Below, one piece after another: positions 57,342-64,000 of a stretch of 64,000 nt of DNA (the first letter of the stretch is position 1; every line of letters begins with the position of its first letter). The position numbers and the translations under genes were made by a program. The stretch comes from Neostapfia colusana (lineage: Eukaryota; Streptophyta; Magnoliopsida; Poales; Poaceae): contig JASWHV010000012.1 of assembly GCA_030760725.1 (NCBI GenBank), positions 47,213,652 through 47,277,651 of the forward strand. The letters run 5' to 3'. The notes below the pieces were generated by a model. It saw only the letters and a list, made by a program, of their open reading frames with translations. It was not told where the DNA came from and did not search any database.

Positions 57342-58640
57342 CTACATGTAAGCCTCTAACAACTCCGGATGATTGCGCTGCAAATACTCCTCGCTTTCCC
57401 ATGTAGCTTCGTCGGACGTGTGATTTTCCCATAGTACCTTGAAAAATCGCAGCGTCCGGCTTCTGGTCTCGCGAGTCTTTTCATCAATTATCCGAGTTGG
57501 ACGTTCAACATAAGTGAGGTCCGGCTTCAAATCTGCTATGTCTCCCGTGAGAATCTCCGTTGGAACTTTTAAACACTTCCGCAACTGGGATATGTGGAAG
57601 ACGTTATGCACTCCGGCTAAGGCTGCCGGCAGCTCCAAACGGTAGGCCACGGGTCCACACCTTTCAATGACAATGAAGGGACCGATGAAACGAGGAGCTA
57701 ATTTCCCTTTCACTCCGAATCGGTGAATGCCCTTCATAGGAGATACGCGGAGGTATACGTGGTCCCCAACATGGAAATCCAGAGGACGACGTCTCCTATC
57801 CGCATAGCTCTTTTGTCTGGACTGAGCGGCTTTCAGATTTGCTTGAATAAGCCTTACCCGCTCTTCTGCTTCATTTATGAGGTCAATCCCATAAATCACT
57901 CTCTCGCCAGATTCACACCAGTTCAAGGGTGTGCGGCACTTCCGGCCGTAGAGAGCTTCATAAGGCGCCATTTTGATACTTGATTGATACCCGTTGTTAT
58001 ATGAGAACTCCGCCAACGGTAAGTGATCATCCCAGCTCCTACCGTGGTGGATGACACATGCTCTCAGCATATCTTCAAGTATTTGATTCACCCTCTCAGT
58101 TTGTCCATCGGTTTGAGGGTGATACGCGGAGCTTCGAATCAATTTAGTTCCCAAGGATGTGTGTAGCTGTTCCCAGAAGCGGGACACGAACAGCGATCCT
58201 CTGTCGGAGACAATGGTTCGGGGAACTCCATGCAAGCATAAGATTTGTGCTATGTATAACTCCGCATACTGCTTGGCGCTGTAGTTGGTATGCACCGGAA
58301 TGAAACGTGCCGATTTGGTTAACCGATCAACGATTACCCAAATCGAGTCATGATGGTGGGAGGTCATCGGCAACCCAATGATGAAATCCATACTCAAGTC
58401 TTCCCACTTCCACGCTGGTATTTGTAGCGGTTGCAGCAGGCCCGACTTCTTCACATGGTCGGCCTTAACTCTTCGACACGTATCACATTCTGAAACGTAT
58501 TTTGCAACTTCACATTTCATACGTGTCCACCAAAACTTCTTCCGGAGGTCTTGGTACATTTTATTGCTGCCAGGATGAATAGAAAATTCGGATAAGTGAG
58601 CCTCATATCCCGGGGTACGACTATCCGGTCCTTGAACCAC
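57342..58640 (-). pseudogene. Element C integrase with chromodomain
   Basis: Open from [18 protein letters not shown] to the stop at 57342. HHCC CDTCRRVKADH; catalytic D,D,E in IVDRLTKSARFIPV, VSDRGSLF and QTDGQTERVNQ all present. The C-terminal part includes LAPRFIGPFIVIERCGPVAY and VHNVFHISQLRKC, then a chromodomain (TRIIDEKTRETRSRTLRFFK ... DEATWESEEYLQRNHPEL). The integrase itself may be intact; a frameshift at about 58600 separates it from RNase H. Confidence 0.93.
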
Positions 58641-60110
58641 AAGGTATCTTCATCATCTAACCGGAAACATTTCATCTCCCCGTTCTTCAACATCCTTTTG
58701 ATATGAGCCATGCCCTTGTCTCTCTTTTGAGCTTCCATGACCTCCTCTCTTATTGTAGGTATGAGAGCCAGATTATGTAAAGCTCCATATGGAACCAAGT
58801 AGAGACTTGGTTCTTCCTCTTCTATTGGCGCAATGGTTAGGTTATGAATATGAGACTTCTGGCTGAGTGCATCGGCAACCACATTTGCCTTGCCCGGATG
58901 ATAATGAATTTCAATCTCATAGTCCTTGATCAGCTCCAACCATCGCCGTTGTCGCATATTCAACTCTTTTTGAGTGAATATGTACTTCAAGCTTTTGTGG
59001 TCGGTGTAGAGATGAACCAGATTTCCCAATAGGTAATGTCTCCACATCTTCAAAGCTAATACCACGGCAGCAAGCTCGAGATCATGAGTTGGATAATGTT
59101 GCTCATGATTCCGTAATTGCCGTGATCCATAAGCGACCACACGTCCTCCTTGCATGAGTACACAACCAAGCCCGATGCCCGACGCATCACAATAAACATC
59201 AAAAGGCTTGGTTGTATCCGGTTGAGCTAAAACTGGGGCTGTTGTGAGGTGTTTCACCAACGCTTGAAAAGCTTCCTCACATGGCTTGCTCCAACCATAT
59301 TTGATGCCCTTTTTCAGTAGCTCAGTCATAGGTTTGGAGATTTTTGAGAAGCTCGGGATGAACCTCCGATAATATCCCACCAAACCCAAGAAGCTACGAA
59401 CTTCATGGACTGATGTTGGAGACTTCCACTTCAGCACTTGCTCAATCTTGCTGGGATCAACAGCAATGCCTTCTGCTGAAATAATGTGTCCAAGAAATGA
59501 CACTTGGTCGATCCAGAATTCACATTTACTAAACTTTGCATAGAGTTTGTGATCTCTCAGTCGTTGGAGCACAATATGCAAATGTTTAGCGTGTTCCTCT
59601 TCAGATTAGGAATAGACCAAGATGTCATCGATGAATACCACGACGAACTGATCCAGCCCCGGCATGAACACTGAGTTCATAAGATACATAAAGTGAGCTG
59701 GAGCATTGGTCAACTTCTGACATGACAAGATACTCATAGAGTCCATATCTTGTCGAGAATGTTGTTTTCGGGATATCTTCCGCTCGGATCTTGATTTGAT
59801 GATACCCGACCTTAAGTCCATCTTGGAGAAGACTTTAGCACCCACTACCTGATCAAAAAGAATATCAATTCTTGGTAGTGAGTACTTGTTCTTTATGGTC
59901 ACAGCATTTAAAGGACGATAATCGACGCATAGCCTCAGCGTCTCATCCTTCTTCTTCACAAATAAAGCCGAGCAACCCCATGGTGATGAACTTGGACGAA
60001 TAAACCCCTTGTCCATCAGATCCTTGAGTTGCTCCTTCAATTCTGCTAACTCACTCGGAGCCATTTTGTATGGTCTCCGAGAGATCGGTGTAGTTCCCGG
60101 TATCAACTCT
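58641..60110 (-). pseudogene. Element C reverse transcriptase and RNase H, broken
   Basis: [29 protein letters not shown]; a two-step frameshift around 59815-59720 scrambles the next block before [12 protein letters not shown] and active site FIDDILVYS; an in-frame TAA/TAG near 59605 follows. RNase H keeps [37 protein letters not shown] and [11 protein letters not shown]. Confidence 0.9.
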
Positions 60111-60676
60111 ATTTTGAACTCCACCTCGCGCTCAGGTGGTAGACTTGGAAGGTCTTCAGGAAACACGTCCGGATATTCATGGACTACCGGAATGTCTTCT
60201 AACTTGCAAGCCTCGGCATTACATACTTCCGGGTTTTTGGAAATTGCTTCGCCGAGATACAATGTTTGACGTCCGTGAAGTGGAGAGTCCAAGTGCACAC
60301 TCCTGTTCTCGATGTCCAGAACAGCCTTATGGAAGGTCAACCATGATATTCCCAATATGGCATTGATTCCCTGGTCTTCGAGAATGATGAGAGTGGTAGG
60401 ATAAATTTTTCCACCCAAGCAGAGTGGTGCTCGAGAGACGACTTCATTAGTGGATATGTCTCCACCTGGCGAATGAATAAGGTATGAACCTTTTGTGACA
60501 GTGGTGGAGATCTGATCCCGGATTACCGTTGCCCTGCTAATGAAGTTATGTGTTGCACCAGAGTCGAATAAAATGACAACCGGCTTGTCATTTAAGGTGA
60601 ACCTGCCGGCAAGAACATGTCCTCCCTTTGGCAGATCATCGACTGACACATAATTGACTGTTCCCACTTTGGACAT
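60111..60676 (-). pseudogene. Element C aspartic protease
   Basis: [14 protein letters not shown] (about 60575) with [25 protein letters not shown] and [15 protein letters not shown], then [20 protein letters not shown]. Open here, and not frameshifted as in T1. Confidence 0.9.
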
Positions 60677-61756
60677 AGCTTTGGCTGTCCAAGATCACTC
60701 TGTGGAACTGGACCCGCAGACACATTGTTGTTGCTCGGTTCAGTAGCTTTAGTGACATTGTGAAGTGGGACAGCACTTGGTTTAGCTGAGAAATCACCTT
60801 GTCCATCTTCAACCTCTGGAGGGTAATAATATTCTAGTGCACCTTGTTGATACTGAGGTGCATAAGAAATAATTTGCTGCTGCGGTGGAGGTGAATATGA
60901 CCTCTGTGGAGTAGAAGAGTCGTCACACTCCCAGAATGATTGCACCTCTTGTGGAATCTCTCTACCGGAAGGTGAACGATTACCAACCGATACTTCTGAG
61001 GCAGACGATTTTCTTCATCTTGTGATGAGTCCCTCTCCCTCTTTTCTTTGAGGTAGAGATTGGAATAATATTCCTGAGCGATAGCACAGCTCACAAACTC
61101 ATTAAATTCTTTTAGCCAACTTGAGCCAATTCACATCGCAGCCTAGCAGTCAGCCCTCGGTAAAAGTGATAACCCTTCATGGATGGTGATTTCACATAGT
61201 CAGGGACATATTGAGCTAAGCGATTGAATTCCTTTGCATACTCAATAACGCTCATGTCCCCTTGCTTCAGACTCCAGAATTCATCCAGACTGGTTTGCAT
61301 TATGCCCGCAGGAATGAAACGAGCACGAAATGCAGCCTGGAACTCCGCCCATGTGACACGATGCCCTGCTGGTTGGACAGCTAGGTAGTCTGCCCACCAT
61401 GCTCCAGCAAAGCCGTGAAGCTGCTGAGCGGCATATAGAGTCTTCGAGAATTCATCGCATCGGATCAACCCAAACTTGGACTCAATGACACATAACCAGT
61501 GATTTGCTTCACAATGGTCAGCCGCCTCGGAGAATACCGGCGGTTGTGTCGCCAAGAAATCCAGATACGTGCTCTGGGTTGGCATGTGACGTTGAGCTTC
61601 TCGATCTATGCCTTGCTGAACTAGAGTTTGGAGGGTTTCATTCATCTTCGCCATAATTTCGGCCAATCCGGTTGGCGATGGCTCTTGTGATGAAGTCGAG
61701 TCATTCCCACCTCGACTTGAATCTCCAAGCTCCATTTGAGAATGTGTACGTACCAT
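60677..61756 (-). pseudogene. Element C Gag, broken and lacking the zinc knuckle
   Basis: Start at 61756 (MVRTHSQMELGDSSRGG). Capsid: FLATQPPVFSEAADHCEANH, LYAAQQLHGFAGAWW, FQAAFRARFIPAGIMQTSL, FYRGLTARLRCELAQ. Frameshifts near 61112 and 60940 follow. Where T1 has its CCHC knuckle, C reads straight from a P/Q-rich stretch to the protease lead-in, so the knuckle appears deleted. Confidence 0.87.
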
Positions 61757-63288
61757 ACTGCATGAAACAAAATTTTGAGTCAATCAAAATTCTATCTCAG
61801 AAGTAAGTGAAGATAAGTAAAACATGAACATGTCATGAACTTTATGAAAGCATAACCACATTCATGTTTAAACAAATCTTAAGTACGCTTAACTAATCAG
61901 CGGGACTACCCTGACCAGTTCACACAAACTCCAAATTTTACTCAAGTTATCAACAGATTCTTGACTTGAGTTCAATACCAAAGTTTTAGTAAACTTTAGT
62001 AGCTTTCCAACAAGTACTTATGTGCTCCTTAAGGATTTTTCTACAGGAAGTTATGGCTTAAAAACAGAAAGGTCCAGAGAGGTTTTTGCTACTGTCCTGG
62101 TTCTGAACAGTTTGCCTTCAACTGGACTTTTCACCAACTTAACGTGTGATTTTGCTCTGGAGGTCTACAAAGAAGTTGTAGAGCACTTAAAAATCTTTCC
62201 AGAACTATATCGTACACCTTAATTGGTTAAATCTAATCAGAGTTATGCTCTGTCAAAGTCCAGCAAAAATTTCTGCCCGAAACAGAGCACTCTGTTTTTT
62301 GATAACTTTGATACCTAGTTATACTCTCATTTGAATCTTAGCTCAAAATAAGAGTTCAGTAAGTAATATTTGTTTCAAACTTCTATTTTTAGTTGAAAGT
62401 TAGTTCATGAATCATTTCTTCATAGGAAAGAGGTTATTAAGTGTAGTACAGTGTTGATGCACCGTAAGAACATGTCGGTACTACGTAGCCTCACCAAAGA
62501 AAATCCTCAACCGGATTATACCGGCATATACGTATTATCAGTGGCACTAAGACGGTCTCTCGCACACGTGTACTACACGGGATACGTACGTGGTTAGTAC
62601 CTGCAGAGAAACACTTAATAATGGTGCACTCAAAGGTTTGTTTCATTTCAGGCAGTTCCATATTTAAAAGTAAATACAACCGCCCGTATCATTGCCATAC
62701 GGCCGTCCTTGAGTTAAGTCACGTCTCAAGGTATGTGATCGTGTTTCAACACCACACAACGGGGAACCCGAGTATATCATGAACGGGTCGTCACGGTTGG
62801 GAATGTTATCAGCCCAACGGATACCACCTACTGCCCTGCAGGGCACGCCGATGGCAAGCGCTGCGTATGTCCTCCTGGGCTATTTCCAGACGAACACACT
62901 ATCGCGTTACTGACCACACGATGGGGTCTCCACTTACTTGCCTAATGCACGCTAGGGATCAGCGTTTCATATGAACTCAGGAACATGGAGAGTCCAAGAG
63001 TTCATATTGACGTCTCACACCAAGCTATGAGACCTTTCCCTGAACCACGTTCCTCGTCAGGGGAGCTAACCGAAATTGAACCGCTTTCGGTGGCGTTCCT
63101 TACCATGCTTACCTGAGCGTAGGTGCGTCGTTACAGAATCAAAATTCAGAATTATAACAAATATGTTAGTGCTGCCACTTTAAGTAACTATACTATTATA
63201 GTCCTTATGTGGGCCTAATACCGTTTCCTCACCGTATCCTATGTTTTTGTCGTAATACGATCCTTACTCCGTGTGCTATTACCAATGC
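61757..63288 (-). other. Long untranslated leader of element C (about 1.5 kb)
   Basis: No coding sequence supported. The part at 62470-63288 is closely similar to 27580-28390 of T1. Confidence 0.7.
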
Positions 63289-63301
63289 GGCTCTGATACC
63301 A
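63289..63301 (-). other. Primer-binding site of element C (initiator tRNA-Met)
   Basis: The minus strand reads TGGTATCAGAGCC, three bases from the LTR end. Confidence 0.93.
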
Positions 63302-63304
63302 CGC

Positions 63305-64000
63305 TATCGGGGCCCCGACCTCCATCACGAGGTCGTGCCGCCTCGCCCGGGGATCGCATTGGGTGGTGCCGTGTTATGCGGCACCGAACAACGCACATAT
63401 AAGGAACAATGTATTACATAAATCAAAAGCGGAAGCTTACAAATTGTTCTTTGTAAATAATTGACATAAAATAGCTACAGCGGAAGTCTATAACCAGCGC
63501 ACGTTGAATAACTACGAAGCACTCGAGAAGAGGTCCAGCCCGCGGACTCCTCTCGCTAGCAACACGAAGACATGGCAGCGGCTAGGGTTCTCCAAGTGTG
63601 ACATGACTCGGAAGTTTCCGAGTCTCACCGGATAACCCTCTTTATAGCGTCGAGATTTACCTGCAAAACCACTTATATAGCAAGAGTGAGCACAAAGGCT
63701 CAACAAGACTTAACCGTCTCTCCTAAGGCATGAAACTCTACATGAAAGTAACCTAAGACCTATCCTGCAATTTGCGAAAAGACTCGCCTACGAGTTCATC
63801 CTTAACTTTCCGATTTTAGCCATAATAGTAGTGACCTTGCGCCCAGCAACATTGGAACTCCACAATCAAACAAGAAACGCTTCATTCCAATGTTACTCGT
63901 CCCAAGGTGGAAAATAACTTTAGTTTGCTCTATCTCTACTTCAAATATGGTTTTCATGCAATCTACAATTATCATAACAGCATTTAAAACTTTGCAAACT
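63305..64000 (-). repeat. 5' LTR of element C (partial, continues beyond the window)
   Basis: Matches 53170 onward almost exactly. The terminal TG of the partner is TA here (63305-63306), a single change at the LTR end. About seven differences in 695 bases. Confidence 0.94.

Larger units (their letters stand above)
36983..64000 (+). mobile_element. Element A: Tekay-like Ty3/gypsy element, 5' portion (runs off the window)
   Basis: Inserted in copia RNase H; the five target bases are GATAG (36978-36982). 5' LTR 36983-40207, primer-binding site, and gag-pol on the plus strand to 44790, where element B is inserted. The remaining integrase end and the 3' LTR are expected right of the window. Only 36983-44790 is A's own sequence here. 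Confidence 0.9.
44791..64000 (+). mobile_element. Element B: Tekay-like Ty3/gypsy element with an extra ORF, 5' portion (runs off the window)
   Basis: Inserted in A's integrase; the five target bases are GAGAC (44786-44790). LTR 44791-48198, primer-binding site, an additional ORF before gag, then gag-pol to 53169, where C is inserted. Related to A (shared LTR blocks such as GCAAACTCTGCAGAGTC and TTGCTGAGTAC) but a different family. Its right part lies outside the window. Confidence 0.9.
53170..64000 (-). mobile_element. Element C: Tekay/Del-like chromovirus of the T1 group (second LTR cut by the window edge)
   Basis: LTRs 53170-57276 and 63305 onward, purine tract, primer-binding site and gag-pol with chromodomain on the minus strand. 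Five target bases before it are CTGCC (53165-53169); the other copy is outside. Over the ~695 comparable LTR bases I see about seven differences, so it is recent. It belongs with T1: same LTR ends, leader and protein wording, but clearly diverged. Confidence 0.95.

Overview
The window is plant nuclear DNA, most likely from a grass (Poaceae). The evidence is spliced genes with plant-type GT/AG introns, a plant nucleotide-sugar transporter, a Tourist-type miniature element, and deeply nested LTR retrotransposons of lineages typical of grass genomes (Tekay/Del-like and Reina-like chromoviruses, a Tat-type element, and an Opie/Ji-like copia element). The species cannot be named from sequence alone.

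Layout. Positions 1-4.6 kb are genic. They hold the last two exons of an NSUN/NOP2-type RNA m5C methyltransferase gene (+), a small inverted-repeat element, and an apparently single-coding-exon GDP-fucose transporter gene (GFT1/GONST4 type, +) that lacks seven residues of a conserved motif. Facing it is the 3' end of an unrecognised minus-strand gene. Its last coding exon is split by a Tourist-like element (4586-10685), which itself carries a complete Reina-like LTR retrotransposon (5000-10491, target duplication TAATC). The other half of the exon resumes at 10686.

From 10817 to the right edge everything is one nest of retrotransposons. A Tat-type element (minus) begins at 10817 and is cut at 16597 by an Opie/Ji-like copia element (plus). 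The copia element is cut in gag by a complete 14.5-kb Tekay-like element with 4.05-kb LTRs (T1, 17903-32453, minus, target duplication ATACA), and again in RNase H by Tekay-like element A (36983, plus). A is cut in its integrase by element B (44791, plus). B is cut in its integrase by element C (53170, minus), whose second LTR starts at 63305 and runs off the window. The right-hand remainders of Tat, copia, A and B must lie beyond 64000. The nest is five levels deep at its right end.

All retroelement polyproteins are broken by stops, frameshifts or lost catalytic residues, so none looks autonomous. T1 and C have nearly identical LTR pairs (about 1% different by eye) and are young.

The most unusual item is a degenerate extra ORF upstream of gag in element B. 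Its first 17 residues align without gaps, from the start codon, with the histone H3 tail and contain an exact TARKST (the K9 context). It sits in an element class whose integrases usually end in chromodomains. Other points of interest are a 12-unit G-box repeat array in the LTR of A, tandem copies of the primer-binding site in A, paired hairpins with covariation at the LTR/PBS boundary of T1 and C, and the gene exon split by the Tourist element.
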